This document shows positions 8,956 through 17,553 of a stretch of DNA of 64,000 bases, in pieces. The notes below the pieces were generated by a model. The model did not search any database. It had not been told where the DNA came from and worked only from the letters and a program-made list of their open reading frames with translations. Source of the DNA: Pelomonas cellulosilytica (GTDB taxonomy: Bacteria > Pseudomonadota > Gammaproteobacteria > Burkholderiales > Burkholderiaceae_C). The DNA is taken from the NCBI RefSeq assembly GCF_021353265.1, contig NZ_JAJTWU010000008.1:268717-332716 (forward strand), in the 5' to 3' direction. Position numbers and translations under genes: made by a program. How positions within the stretch are numbered: position 1 is the first letter of the stretch; each line of letters opens with the position of its first letter.

Positions 8956-10542
8956 ATGTCGCAACCCACCGCCTTCGTTGATGCCAGTGCCCTGAGCAAG
9001 ACCCGCCAGGCCGTCAGCCAGATCCTCGCCACCGCTGCCTCCGGCGGCTGCAGCACGACAGGAGGGGAGGGCAAGGCCAGTTGCGGCTCCTCCGGTGGCC
9101 CGGACGACATGCCCGCCGAGATCTGGGAAAAGGTCAAGAACCATCCCTGTTACTCCGAAGAGGCCCACCACCACTACGCGCGCATGCACGTGGCCGTGGC
9201 GCCGGCCTGCAACATCCAGTGCAACTACTGCAATCGCAAGTACGACTGCAGCAACGAAAGCCGCCCCGGCGTCGTCAGCCAGAAGCTCACGCCCGACCAG
9301 GCCGTGAAGAAGGTGCTGGCCGTGGCCAGCGAGATCCCGCAGATGACGGTGCTCGGCATTGCCGGCCCGGGCGACTCGCTCGCCAATCCTAAGAAGACCT
9401 TCGACACGATGCGCATGCTTCACGAGCAGGCGCCGGACATCAAGCTCTGCCTATCCACCAACGGGCTTGCGCTGCCCGACCAGGTCGACGAGATTTGCAA
9501 GTACAACATCGACCACGTCACCATCACCATCAACATGGTGGACCCGGCGGTGGGCGAAAAGATCTACCCGTGGATCTTCTGGAATCACAAGCGCGTCACC
9601 GGCTACGAGGCCGCCAAGATCCTGCACGAGCGCCAGATGCTCGGCCTGGAGATGCTGACTGCGCGCGGCGTGCTCACGAAGATCAACTCGGTGCTCATCC
9701 CGGGCATCAATGACGAGCACCTGATCGAGGTGAACCGCGAGGTCAAGAAGCGCGGCGCCTTCCTGCACAACATCATGCCGCTCATCTCCGAGCCGGAGCA
9801 TGGCACCGTGTTCGGCCTGACGGGCCAGCGCGGCCCGACGGCCCAGGAGCTGAAGGCCGTGCAGGACGCTTGCGCCGGCGGCGCCAACCTGATGCGCCAC
9901 TGCCGCCAGTGCCGCGCCGACGCAGTCGGCCTGCTGGGCGAAGACCGCAGCGAGGAGTTCACGCTCGACAAGATCGACGAGATGGAAATCGTCTACGACT
10001 TGGACAAGCGCCGCGCCTACCAGGACGCCGTCGAGACGGAGCGGCAGGCGCAGGTGGCCGCCAAGGCCGAGGCCCTGGCCGCGCAGGCCGAGCTGGCTGG
10101 CGTGGACCCGGACATGAAGCTGCTCGTGGCGGTGGCGACGGAAGGCCACGGCAAGGTCAACCAGCACTTCGGCCACGCAACCGAGTTCCAGATCTTCGAG
10201 GTCAGCCGTGACCAGGCGCTGTTCGTCGGCCACCGCCGCGTGGATCTGTACTGCCAGGGGGGCTATGGCGAAGACGAGCAGCTGCCGTCCATCGTCAACG
10301 CAATTAACGATTGCCATGCGGTGCTGGTGTCCAAGATCGGCGCCTGCCCGCGCGACGAACTGAAGGCCGCCGGCATCGAGCCGGTGGACCAGTACGCCCA
10401 CGAATTCATCGAGAAGGCGGCGCTGAGCTGGTTTGCGGACTACTGCGGCCGCATCGCGGCTGGCGAGACCGTGCACCAGCAGCGTGGTGATGCGCAGATC
10501 CGCCAAGGCGCCTTCTCTGGTACCGCCGAGCAGGCCGCCTGA
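8956..10542 (+). CDS. nifB: NifB, radical-SAM FeMo-cofactor core synthase
   Basis: NifB joins two [4Fe-4S] clusters and inserts carbide to make NifB-co, the iron-sulfur core of FeMo-cofactor. The 528-residue protein has the radical-SAM motif CNIQCNYC about 90 residues in, further conserved cysteines ([10 protein letters not shown] near residue 320) and a C-terminal NifX-like domain from about residue 395 ([21 protein letters not shown]). An N-terminal Cys-rich segment ([15 protein letters not shown]) precedes the core. It is preceded by a good sigma54 promoter and an exact NifA site and heads a long operon running to about 19 kb. Confidence 0.97.
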   Translation: MSQPTAFVDASALSKTRQAVSQILATAASGGCSTTGGEGKASCGSSGGPDDMPAEIWEKVKNHPCYSEEAHHHYARMHVAVAPACNIQCNYCNRKYDCSNESRPGVVSQKLTPDQAVKKVLAVASEIPQMTVLGIAGPGDSLANPKKTFDTMRMLHEQAPDIKLCLSTNGLALPDQVDEICKYNIDHVTITINMVDPAVGEKIYPWIFWNHKRVTGYEAAKILHERQMLGLEMLTARGVLTKINSVLIPGINDEHLIEVNREVKKRGAFLHNIMPLISEPEHGTVFGLTGQRGPTAQELKAVQDACAGGANLMRHCRQCRADAVGLLGEDRSEEFTLDKIDEMEIVYDLDKRRAYQDAVETERQAQVAAKAEALAAQAELAGVDPDMKLLVAVATEGHGKVNQHFGHATEFQIFEVSRDQALFVGHRRVDLYCQGGYGEDEQLPSIVNAINDCHAVLVSKIGACPRDELKAAGIEPVDQYAHEFIEKAALSWFADYCGRIAAGETVHQQRGDAQIRQGAFSGTAEQAA

Positions 10543-10578
10543 TTTCCCTTTCCCGCCCACTTCGACAAGGAGCCCATC

Positions 10579-10773
10579 ATGGCCTTGAAGATCATTGCCT
10601 CCACCTGCACGGGCTGCTCGGCCTGCGAGCCGGAATGCCCCAACGTCGCCATCCGTGAGAAGGGCGGCGTCTTCATCATCGACCCCGCCAAATGCACCGA
10701 GTGCGAGGGGCAGTTTGATTCGCCGCAGTGCATTGCCGTGTGCCCTGTAGACGGCTGTATCAAGAAGGCTTGA
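10579..10773 (+). CDS. fdxN: FdxN-type 2[4Fe-4S] ferredoxin
   Basis: The 64-residue protein has [12 protein letters not shown] and, after an insertion, [18 protein letters not shown], the arrangement of the small nif ferredoxin that follows nifB in many diazotrophs. It can supply electrons to NifB radical chemistry or to nitrogenase reductase. It lies 36 bp after nifB with a GGAG ribosome site, so it is in the same operon. Confidence 0.93.
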   Translation: MALKIIASTCTGCSACEPECPNVAIREKGGVFIIDPAKCTECEGQFDSPQCIAVCPVDGCIKKA

Positions 10774-10839
10774 GTCCCTCGCCCAGCCCGCCACGCTGAA
10801 CGCCGGGCGGTCTGGTCGCCCCGCTGGGAGACGGCGATC

Positions 10840-10860
10840 CATGCGGCATTGAGCCGCATG
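10840..10860 (+). terminator. Hairpin between fdxN and the IscA-like gene
   Basis: CATGCGGC-ATTGA-GCCGCATG forms a perfect 8-bp stem with a 5-base loop. No T-run follows, so it may stabilise the nifB-fdxN transcript or weaken readthrough rather than end it. Confidence 0.4.
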
Positions 10861-10975
10861 CACGTCGCCCGAGTGCCGGCATGGGACGCCCCGGCGCTCC
10901 GTCAACACCCGTACCAGCGCGAACTCAACCTCAGCCTCGCTCTCGCCGCAGAACCTCACCCCTGGAGACATCCGC

Positions 10976-11371
10976 ATGTTGCAACCCGCCTTCACCGTCA
11001 CGCCCGCCGCCGCCAAGTTCATTGGCCGCATGGTGCGTTTCTCCGCCACGCCGACGGGTGGCTTTCGCCTGACGGTCACGCCGGGCGGTTGCTCGGGGTA
11101 TAGCTCTGAGTTCACGGTCGAGGCCACGCCGCGATCGGGAGACAGTGAAGTGGTGGTGGGTGGCGTCAAGCTGTTCCTGCCGGCCGAGAGCCGTGTCGTG
11201 CTCGACGGCGTGACTGTCGACTTCGCCGAGACGCCGACGTCCTCGGGCCTGACCTTCATCAACCCCAAGGCCGGTCCCTGCGGGTGCTCGTCGTCGGAAG
11301 GCGCGAGTGCTCCGGCCGAGGCCACGGTGTCGCTCAGCGCCCTGACGCGCAAAAGCACGCCGGCCCACTGA
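10976..11371 (+). CDS. IscA/HesB-like Fe-S carrier, nif type
   Basis: The 131-residue protein belongs to the HesB/IscA A-type carrier family: GFRLTVTPGGCSGYSSEF holds the first conserved Cys and GPCGCSSSEG the other two. A-type carriers pass Fe-S clusters to target proteins; those in nif clusters (IscA-nif, NifIscA) serve nitrogenase proteins. A tail of about 25 residues after the CGC motif is longer than in housekeeping IscA. It starts at ATG 10976 with GGAG upstream, about 200 bp after fdxN, and is followed closely by the TPR-like gene. Confidence 0.88.
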   Translation: MLQPAFTVTPAAAKFIGRMVRFSATPTGGFRLTVTPGGCSGYSSEFTVEATPRSGDSEVVVGGVKLFLPAESRVVLDGVTVDFAETPTSSGLTFINPKAGPCGCSSSEGASAPAEATVSLSALTRKSTPAH

Positions 11372-11388
11372 CGACCGAGCGAGCCAGC

Positions 11389-11976
11389 ATGGACCCCGCC
11401 CTCGACTTCGACGCCGCGGTGCTCGGGCAGGGTCTGCCGCCCGAGGCAGAGGCGGCCTTGCTGGAAGCCGGCCGCGCGCGTGGCGATGCGCCGCGGGTGA
11501 TGGCCTCGCTGATGCGCGCCTGCAGCCTGGCGCCCGAGCACCCCGCCGTGCTGATCGCCTTCTACCGGCATTACTTCTACAGCCACCGGCTGCGCCTTGC
11601 GCGGGCGGTGGCCCGCAAGGCGCTCGTGAGCAGCGCCCGCGCGCTGGACCTGCCGGCGCTGTGGCGCGACGTGCCCGATGTGCCGCTGGCCGGCGCCCGC
11701 GACGACGTGGCCACGCGCTTTTACCTGTGGGTGCTGAAGGGCTACGCCTACCTCAGCCTGCGGCTGGACGAAGACGCTGAAGCGCGCGAAGCGCTGGCCA
11801 AGCTTCGGGCGCTGGACCCCGAAGACCGCGTTGGTGCCGCCGTGCTGGAGGCCGTGCGCCAGCGCCGCGCTCGCCAGGCCGCCGGTGTCGACGATGAAGA
11901 TGACGCGGGCCCGGCGCTCGCGGCCACCGGTGCCGCCGCGTGGCGTGGCGTTGATGCGCAAGGAGCCGTCGCATGA
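11389..11976 (+). CDS. TPR-like helical protein in the nifB operon, unknown function
   Basis: The 195-residue protein is helical and alanine/leucine/arginine rich. The pattern MRACSLAPEHPAVLIAFYRHYFYSHRLRLARAVARKAL and then LWVLKGYAYLSLRLDEDAEAREALAKLRALDPEDRVGA looks like two tetratricopeptide-type helix pairs. No catalytic motif is visible. It overlaps the LRV gene by four bases and lies 17 bp after the IscA-like gene, so it is translated with Fe-S-related nif proteins and could be an assembly or scaffold factor. I do not know a characterised homologue. Confidence 0.7.
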   Translation: MDPALDFDAAVLGQGLPPEAEAALLEAGRARGDAPRVMASLMRACSLAPEHPAVLIAFYRHYFYSHRLRLARAVARKALVSSARALDLPALWRDVPDVPLAGARDDVATRFYLWVLKGYAYLSLRLDEDAEAREALAKLRALDPEDRVGAAVLEAVRQRRARQAAGVDDEDDAGPALAATGAAAWRGVDAQGAVA

Positions 11977-12776
11977 ACGCCGCACCGCTGTCGTGGAACG
12001 ACATCCCAGCCGTCGACTGGCGCGGCGGTCCGCTGGACTGCGCGGCCTGCGAGCATCGGTCGCTGCGCGAGGGCGACGCCTGCGAGCCCGGCCGCGTCTG
12101 CATGCAGGACGCCTACGCCCGCCGCATCGACCGCTTCTTCGCCCGCCATGCTCAGTTGGCCGTGCAGCACCTGCGGCACGGATACTTCGAGGTGCGCGCC
12201 ATCGCCGCGCGCTATGTGGATTTGTTCCACCTGACCGCGCTGCTGGGCGACCCTGACGAGACCGTGCGGCTTCAGCTGGCCCTGCGCCTGCCGCAACGCC
12301 AGCTGCTGCAGCTGCGTGACGACCCGCATCGCGAGGTGCGCATCCGCGTGGCCCAGCGCCTGGCCGTCGACCAGCTCGCGTCCATGCTGCAGGACGAGGA
12401 CTACCAGGTGCGCGCCACCGTGGCGCGGCGCATTGCCTCGGGTCTGTTGCCGCTGCTGGCGGCCGACCCAGATGTGACCGTGCGGCAGGAGGTGGCGCGC
12501 CGCATCGACATGCCCGCTCTGTGGCGCCTGGCGCAGGACGCCGAGCCCGAGGTGCGCCGCATCGTCGCCGAGCGGCTGCCGCCGTCGCTGCTGGGCGTGT
12601 TCCTGAACGACGCCGACCTGCTCGTGCGCTGGGAGGCCGCCGGCCGACTGCCCGGGCATCTGGTCAGAGCCTTCCTGGCCGACGCCGATGCCGAGATCCG
12701 CGAGCGCGCGCTGCAGCGCCAGCAGGTGCTGGCCGGCGTCGCGGCTACTTCGCCCGAGGAGTTTCCCCATGGTTGA
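11973..12776 (+). CDS. LRV (leucine-rich repeat variant) Fe-S protein
   Basis: The 267-residue protein has an N-terminal four-cysteine segment, CAACEHRSLREGDACEPGRVC, matching the [4Fe-4S] site of the LRV protein known from the Azotobacter nif region. It is followed by about eight 24-residue helical repeats with recurring DP/D-D-xVR-x-(E/A)-(V/A)-A-RR patterns. LRV proteins form a superhelix; their role in nitrogen fixation is unproven, but nif-cluster association is well known. It overlaps the genes on both sides by 4 and 8 bp. Confidence 0.88.
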   Translation: MNAAPLSWNDIPAVDWRGGPLDCAACEHRSLREGDACEPGRVCMQDAYARRIDRFFARHAQLAVQHLRHGYFEVRAIAARYVDLFHLTALLGDPDETVRLQLALRLPQRQLLQLRDDPHREVRIRVAQRLAVDQLASMLQDEDYQVRATVARRIASGLLPLLAADPDVTVRQEVARRIDMPALWRLAQDAEPEVRRIVAERLPPSLLGVFLNDADLLVRWEAAGRLPGHLVRAFLADADAEIRERALQRQQVLAGVAATSPEEFPHG

Positions 12777-13104
12777 CATCGCCCGTGATAGCGACGAGCT
12801 GGAGATCGCATCGCCCCCGCGCTTCCACATGGGAGAGCGGGTCATCAGCCGCACGGTGATCCGCAACGACGGCACCTACAACGGCAAGGACATTGGCGAG
12901 GTGCTGGTGAACAAGGGTGAGGTGGGCTTCGTCCGCTCCATCGGCACCTTCCTGCAGCAGTTCTACATCTACGCCGTCGAGTTCATCGACTCCGGCCACC
13001 GCGTGGGCATGCGCGCCAAGGAGCTGTGCACGCTGGACCACCTGCCCGAGGAGGTGCTTGCCCAGCTGGGCGAACGCGCCACCGCTCTCGAAGACATTCG
13101 CTGA
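12769..13104 (+). CDS. nifZ: NifZ-family protein, first copy
   Basis: The 111-residue protein has the NifZ core: PRFHMGERVISRTVIRNDG, then KGEVGFVRSIGTFLQQFYIYAVEF and a C-terminal RVGMRAKELCTL. NifZ helps mature the P-cluster of the NifDK protein. It overlaps the end of the LRV gene by 8 bp and is followed by a second NifZ-like gene. The start at ATG 12769 has GAGGAG nearby, which supports this start over the upstream-open frame. Confidence 0.87.
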   Translation: MVDIARDSDELEIASPPRFHMGERVISRTVIRNDGTYNGKDIGEVLVNKGEVGFVRSIGTFLQQFYIYAVEFIDSGHRVGMRAKELCTLDHLPEEVLAQLGERATALEDIR

Positions 13105-13128
13105 CCCCTCAACCGACTGGAGCCCGCC

Positions 13129-13416
13129 ATGCTGATGGAACCCGCCGTCCCGAAGTACCAGTGGGGCCAGCCCGTCATCGCCGCCGTCGACCTCTACAAC
13201 GATGGCAGCCACCCCGACGTGCCGGAAGACCAGCTGATGATCGTCGCCGGCGGCCCCGGCGAGATCGTGCAGGTGGGCCACCACACCGAGGCCAATGTGC
13301 CGATCTATATGGTGGATTTCGGCCTGGCCGTCGTCGGCTGCATGGAGCACGAGATCCTGCCGGAGGGGAGCCCGCTGCCGGAGCCGGAGGCGGAAGCCGC
13401 GGAGGGCGATGCATGA
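13129..13416 (+). CDS. nifZ: NifZ-family protein, second copy
   Basis: The 95-residue protein carries PKYQWGQPVIAAVDLYNDGSHP and GEIVQVGHHTEANVPIYMVDFGLAVVGCMEHEI, which is the other common form of the NifZ domain, plus a short acidic tail. It begins 24 bp after the first copy, and its stop overlaps the next start (ATGA). The two copies share only the general SH3-like pattern, so this is an old duplication or two distinct NifZ types kept in tandem. Confidence 0.85.
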   Translation: MLMEPAVPKYQWGQPVIAAVDLYNDGSHPDVPEDQLMIVAGGPGEIVQVGHHTEANVPIYMVDFGLAVVGCMEHEILPEGSPLPEPEAEAAEGDA

Positions 13417-13772
13417 AAGCCCTGCGGCGCCCGCCCACGTCCGGCGCCGGTCAGGGTGGCGCGGCGGTCGTGCCCTTTGCCGTGGCCCGCATCGAGCGGT
13501 CGCTAGGTGGGCGCACCCGCTACAAGTATGTGCACCCGCGGGTGGAGCCCGAGGGCCGCGGCTGGAAGGTCGTGAGCCCCAACTGCTCGCGAAACATCGA
13601 CGCGGACGGCGGCGACATCGACATCGCCTGGCTCGTGCCGCTCAACGAAGGCGGCTGGCTGCTCTACGCCCGCAATCACGCGGAGGGCTGCTGGCGACTA
13701 GCCCGCCAGGGCGCGCTGGCCGAGCTGCTGAATGACCTCTGCGCTGATCCTCTACGGGAGTTCTGGCAATGA
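13413..13772 (+). CDS. Small conserved-looking protein between nifZ and nifS
   Basis: The 119-residue protein contains TRYKYVHPRVEPEGRGWKVVSPNCSRNIDADGGDIDIAWLVPL and GGWLLYARNHAEGCWRLA. The W...IA...W.LY.R......W pattern recalls small DUF3024-like proteins, but I cannot confirm this. It overlaps nifZ at its start and nifS at its end by four bases each, so it is translationally coupled to both and probably assists metal-cluster work. No catalytic motif is visible. Confidence 0.6.
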   Translation: MKALRRPPTSGAGQGGAAVVPFAVARIERSLGGRTRYKYVHPRVEPEGRGWKVVSPNCSRNIDADGGDIDIAWLVPLNEGGWLLYARNHAEGCWRLARQGALAELLNDLCADPLREFWQ

Positions 13773-14923
13773 CCTACTTCGACCACAACGCCACCACGCA
13801 ACCCTGCGCCGAGGCCATCGAGGAGATGCAGGACGCGCTGGTCAAGCTCTGGGCCAACCCGTCGTCCACGCACGCTGCCGGCCAGGCGGCCCGCAGCGCG
13901 CTGGCCGACGCACGCACCCGCGTGGCCCGCTTCCTCGGCTGCCAGGGCGCCGAACTGGTGTTCACCAGCGGTGCCACCGAGGCCAACCACATGGCCATCC
14001 TTGGTGGCCTGGCACTGGGCCGGGTGCGCGGCCGGCAGCGCGTCGTGCTCAGCGCCGTGGAGCACCCGGGCCTGCTGGCGCTGGCGGCCCGGCTGCGCGC
14101 CGAAGGTGTCGTCGTTGACATGATCCCGGTGCACCGCGACGGCAGCCTGGACCTGCAGGCCGCCGACCGCCTCATCGGCGACGACGTGGCCCTCGTCAGC
14201 GTCATGGGCGCCAACAACGAGACCGGCGTGTGCATGCCGCTGGACGAGCTGGCGCTGCGCGCGCACGCGGCGGGTGCCTTGCTGCATGTGGACGCGACAC
14301 AGCTCATCGGAAAGAGCCTGCGCCGCTTCGATACGAGCGGGGCGGACCTGTGGTCCACCTCTGCGCACAAGCTGCACGGCCCCAAGGGCGTGGGCGCGCT
14401 GGTGGTGCGCAAGGGCCTGGCGCTGCCGGCGCTGCTCTCGGGCCGTCAGGAGCGCCAGCGTCGTGGCGGTACCGAGAACCTGCCGGGCATCCTCGGCTTT
14501 GCCGCGGCGGCCGAGCGTGCCTCGCTGACGCTGGCTGCGGACATCGCCCACATGCAAGGCCTACAGGAGCGCCTGGAGCGCGGCCTGCTGGCGCTGTCGC
14601 CGCAGGTGCACCTGTACGGCGAAGGCCGTGCCCGCCTGCCCAACACCACGCTGCTGCGCTTTGGCACGCTGGATGCCGACCTCGTGCTGACGCGGCTGGA
14701 GCGCGGCGGCGTGCTCGCGTCGTCGGGCGCCGCCTGCAGCGCGGGTGGCACGCAACCGTCCCACGTGCTGCTGGCCATGGGCGAAAGCCCGGAGCAGGCC
14801 AAAGCCGGCATCCGTCTGTCCACCGGCCGCGACACGACCGTCGACGACGTGGACCGCTGCGTCGCCGTCGTCACGGCGCAGCTGCTGCCGCTGCTGGCCG
14901 AAGAGGCCGTGGCGACCCCTTGA
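13769..14923 (+). CDS. nifS: NifS, cysteine desulfurase
   Basis: NifS removes sulfur from cysteine for nitrogenase Fe-S clusters, using PLP. The 384-residue protein begins MTYFDHNATTQPCAEA, has the PLP lysine in STSAHKLHGPKGVGAL (about residue 200) and the active-site cysteine loop in ASSGAACSAGGTQPSHVL (about residue 325), all as expected. No nifU lies next to it in this window, so the scaffold must be encoded elsewhere or replaced by IscU or the IscA-like carrier. Confidence 0.95.
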   Translation: MTYFDHNATTQPCAEAIEEMQDALVKLWANPSSTHAAGQAARSALADARTRVARFLGCQGAELVFTSGATEANHMAILGGLALGRVRGRQRVVLSAVEHPGLLALAARLRAEGVVVDMIPVHRDGSLDLQAADRLIGDDVALVSVMGANNETGVCMPLDELALRAHAAGALLHVDATQLIGKSLRRFDTSGADLWSTSAHKLHGPKGVGALVVRKGLALPALLSGRQERQRRGGTENLPGILGFAAAAERASLTLAADIAHMQGLQERLERGLLALSPQVHLYGEGRARLPNTTLLRFGTLDADLVLTRLERGGVLASSGAACSAGGTQPSHVLLAMGESPEQAKAGIRLSTGRDTTVDDVDRCVAVVTAQLLPLLAEEAVATP

Positions 14924-14960
14924 ATCCGAGCCTCTCACCACACTGAACGGAGCCCTCCCG

Positions 14961-15179
14961 ATGAAAGTCATGATCCGCCGAAGCGCCGCCGGTGTGCTGT
15001 CTGCCTACGTGCCCAAGAAGGACCTTGAAGAGCCCATCGTGGCCCAGGAGAAGCCGGACCTCTGGGGCGGCACGGTCACGCTGGCCAACGGCTGGGAGCT
15101 GGCCCTGCCCGAGATGGCCGCCGGCACCGGCCTGCCCATCACCGTGGAGGCCAAGCGCCTGGCCGGAGGCGCCGAATGA
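14961..15179 (+). CDS. nifT: NifT/FixT family protein
   Basis: The 72-residue protein, MKVMIRRSAAGVLSAYVPKK ... VAQEKPDLWGGTVTLANGW ... LPITVEAKRLAGG, is the whole NifT domain. NifT is small and conserved in nif clusters but has no proven role. A GGAG site precedes ATG 14961. It usually follows nifK; here it lies in the nifB-nifS operon, and its stop overlaps the next start. Confidence 0.9.
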   Translation: MKVMIRRSAAGVLSAYVPKKDLEEPIVAQEKPDLWGGTVTLANGWELALPEMAAGTGLPITVEAKRLAGGAE

Positions 15180-15454
15180 ATGCCGCCGCGCTCGCTCCCG
15201 CGGGGCTGAGCGCCGCGCTGCTGTCCGAGGCGCTGGCGCTGGCTGAAGGCACCGCCGGCCCGCGTGAAGCTGCCGCTTTGCTGCGCCAGCGCTTCGCGCC
15301 GATGCGCGTGGTCGTGGTCGACTCCTTCGATATGCGCGCCGAGAAGCCCGCCGCCCAGGGCGCGCGCCGCGCGCTGTACCTCGCCGCGAGCGACGGCCAT
15401 TGCTGGTCCGTCACCGCTGACCCGACCGAAGCGGTCGGCCTCTTCCTGAGCTGA
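15176..15454 (+). CDS. Small protein after nifT, unknown function
   Basis: The 92-residue protein has an alanine-rich helical first half and a second half with RVVVVDSFDMRAEKPAAQGA and RALYLAASDGHCWSVTADPTEAVGLF. The conserved-looking parts suggest a compact alpha-beta domain. I do not recognise the family with confidence; the coupling by overlap to nifT and the 4-bp gap to the next gene show it belongs to the operon. Confidence 0.6.
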   Translation: MNAAALAPAGLSAALLSEALALAEGTAGPREAAALLRQRFAPMRVVVVDSFDMRAEKPAAQGARRALYLAASDGHCWSVTADPTEAVGLFLS

Positions 15455-15458
15455 AGCC

Positions 15459-16664
15459 ATGAACGCCGTGCTGCAAGACGCTGACACACCCGCCGACGAC
15501 GGCGAGGACTTCGACCTGCCGGATGACTGGCTGCTGCTGTCGGACCCCGACATCAGCGCCGTTGAGCAGCAACTCGTGCAGGCCGCGCTGGAGGAGCCGC
15601 AGCTGTCCTGCGGCCGCATGGTGCAGCACTTTGAGCAGCGCTTTGCCGCACACCATGGGCGCAAGCACGGCGTTGCGGTAGCGAGCGGCACCCTCGGCAC
15701 CTGGCTGCTGCTGCGCGCCATGGGCATCGGTCCAGGTGACGAGGTCATTGCCTCACCGTACGGCTGGCACCAGGTGGCGCATGCCATCACGCTGACGGGC
15801 GCGCGAGTCGTTTTCGCCGACATCAACTACTGGTCCGGTTGCCTGGACCCAGTGCGCGCTGCCACGCAGATCGGCCCGGCGACTAAGGCGCTGCTGGTGG
15901 GCAACGTCAACGGCCACCCCGCGGCCTGGGGTGAGTTCGAGGCGCTGGCGGCCGAGCGCGGCCTGCCGCTCATCGAGGATTCGACCGAGGCCATCGGCTC
16001 ACGCTATCGCGGCCGGCTGGTGGGCAGCTTCGGCCGCGCCAGCGTGTTCGACTTCTCCCAACCCTCGGCGCTGTGCTGCGGCGAGGGGGGCATGGTGCTG
16101 ACCGACGACGACGACCTGGCCGCCGAGCTGCGCTACCTGCGCGCCCGTTCGCTGAAGGACCGGCGCTCCGTGTCGGTGGGCTCGCGCGTGCCGATGCAGG
16201 CGGCGATGAGCGAGCTGACAGCCGCCCTCGGCGCCGGCCAGATCGCGCGGCTGGGCGAGATCCTCGCGCGCCGACGCCAGGTGGCCGACTACTACCTGGA
16301 GCAGATGCAGACCTTCGAGGGCATCAAGCCGCCGTACGTGGCGCCGGACGTCGACGAGGTGCACTGGATGGTCTACACGGTGCATCTCGGCAAGCGTTTC
16401 ACCGCCAGTGCCTGCGACGAGATCATCGAAGACATGGCCGACGAATCCATCGAGGCCGTCATGTACTGCCAGCCGCTGCACCAGCAGTTTCATTACCGCC
16501 AGCAGGGCTGGCAGCGCGGGCAGTTCCCGCTGGTCGAGCGCATTGCCGACCGAGCCGTCGCGCTGCCTTTCCACGGCCACCTGCAGCCCGACCACGTCAG
16601 GTTCATCGTGAAGACGATGAAGGACAGCTCCCTCAACGTCGGCGCCGGTGCCGCGATTTACTGA
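15459..16664 (+). CDS. DegT/DnrJ/EryC1 homologue without the PLP lysine
   Basis: The 401-residue protein has the fold-type-I sugar-aminotransferase layout: VQHFEQRFAAHHGRKHGVAVASGTLGTWLLL, GDEVIASPYGWHQVA, LIEDSTEAIGSRYRGR and, at the active-site loop, FDFSQPSALCCGEGGMV. In DegT aminotransferases this loop reads S-F-x-x-x-K-x-L-x-x-G-E-G-G; here the lysine position is Ser. Without that lysine transamination is not expected, though some DegT relatives use PLP for dehydration with His. An acidic N-terminal 30 residues precede the domain. It is tightly placed in the nifB operon (4 bp after one gene, 10 bp before the SIR2-like gene). Confidence 0.82.
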   Translation: MNAVLQDADTPADDGEDFDLPDDWLLLSDPDISAVEQQLVQAALEEPQLSCGRMVQHFEQRFAAHHGRKHGVAVASGTLGTWLLLRAMGIGPGDEVIASPYGWHQVAHAITLTGARVVFADINYWSGCLDPVRAATQIGPATKALLVGNVNGHPAAWGEFEALAAERGLPLIEDSTEAIGSRYRGRLVGSFGRASVFDFSQPSALCCGEGGMVLTDDDDLAAELRYLRARSLKDRRSVSVGSRVPMQAAMSELTAALGAGQIARLGEILARRRQVADYYLEQMQTFEGIKPPYVAPDVDEVHWMVYTVHLGKRFTASACDEIIEDMADESIEAVMYCQPLHQQFHYRQQGWQRGQFPLVERIADRAVALPFHGHLQPDHVRFIVKTMKDSSLNVGAGAAIY

Positions 16665-16674
16665 GTTTGATCTC

Positions 16675-17523
16675 ATGACCTACGCCACTCTGACCCAAAT
16701 CCCGGATGAACTCCTCGCCGGCCTGCAGTCCGGGCGCCTCGCGCCTTACCTCGGGGCCGGCCTGCTGAGTCTGTGCGACAACGTCGCGCTGCCGGCCGAC
16801 CCGGCGGCTCTGGCCGCCTTTCTGAGCGGCAAGAGCTCCGTGCCCGGCAAGATCCGCCACCGCGTCACGGCGGTCGCGCAGTTCATCGAGAACTTCAAGC
16901 ACCGCAAGACGCTCGTGGGTCTGATGGACGAGGCCTACGCCACATCGCCCACGCCGTCGCCGCTGCACCGGTGGCTGGCCGCGCTGCCCGCACCTTTGAT
17001 CGTGGATACCTGGTACGACGCGACGATGCGCCAGGCGCTGGCCGGACGCAGCGACTGGGCCGAGGTGCAGGGCCTGTCGCAGTCCGAACACTTCGGCTCT
17101 TGGACGGGGTGGTACGGCGCCGACGGCGCGCTGAGCCCCGACCCGGTCGAGGCCGCCACCGTGCTCTACAAGCCCTGGGGCAGCCGCCGCCCGGCGGGCA
17201 ACTACCTCGTGTCGGACACCGACTTCGTCGAGGTGCTGACCGAGATCGACATCCAGACGCCGATCCCCGAGATCGTGCAGCGTCGCCGCGCATCGCTTGG
17301 CTTCGTCTTCCTCGGCTGCCGCTTCAACGACCAGCTGCCCCGCGCCTACGCCCGGCAGATCCTCAAGCGCTCGGGAGGCCCGCACTACGCCGTGCTGCCC
17401 GACGAGCCGACGCGCATGGAGGCCCGCTTCCTGGAGGAGCAGGGCGTTACGCGCCTGGCGCTGCCCCTGGCCGACGTGGCCGCACAGATGACTGCAGCCG
17501 TCCCTGCGGCGATCGCCGCCTGA
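16675..17523 (+). CDS. SIR2-like protein with degenerate active site
   Basis: The 282-residue protein has the SIR2 NAD-binding opening LAPYLGAGLLSLC (GAG motif) and a SIR2_2-type layout, with LIVDTWYDATMRQAL at the TTNxD position and VLYKPWGSRRPAGNYLVS at the position of KLHGS. The catalytic His of HG is therefore Trp, and the Asn of the preceding motif is also lost. NAD hydrolysis or deacylation is unlikely; NAD binding may persist. ATG 16675 is used because it gives the usual short lead before the GAG motif. It is the penultimate group of the nifB operon, before a 2Fe-2S ferredoxin. Confidence 0.78.
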   Translation: MTYATLTQIPDELLAGLQSGRLAPYLGAGLLSLCDNVALPADPAALAAFLSGKSSVPGKIRHRVTAVAQFIENFKHRKTLVGLMDEAYATSPTPSPLHRWLAALPAPLIVDTWYDATMRQALAGRSDWAEVQGLSQSEHFGSWTGWYGADGALSPDPVEAATVLYKPWGSRRPAGNYLVSDTDFVEVLTEIDIQTPIPEIVQRRRASLGFVFLGCRFNDQLPRAYARQILKRSGGPHYAVLPDEPTRMEARFLEEQGVTRLALPLADVAAQMTAAVPAAIAA

Positions 17524-17553
17524 ATTCCACCCCTCACCCGTAAGGAGAACACC

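Noticed and set aside
9451-11985. 844-residue minus-strand open frame opposite nifB and fdxN
   Set aside because: It is a shadow of GC-rich coding DNA; nifB, fdxN and the IscA-like gene on the other strand have clear family motifs.
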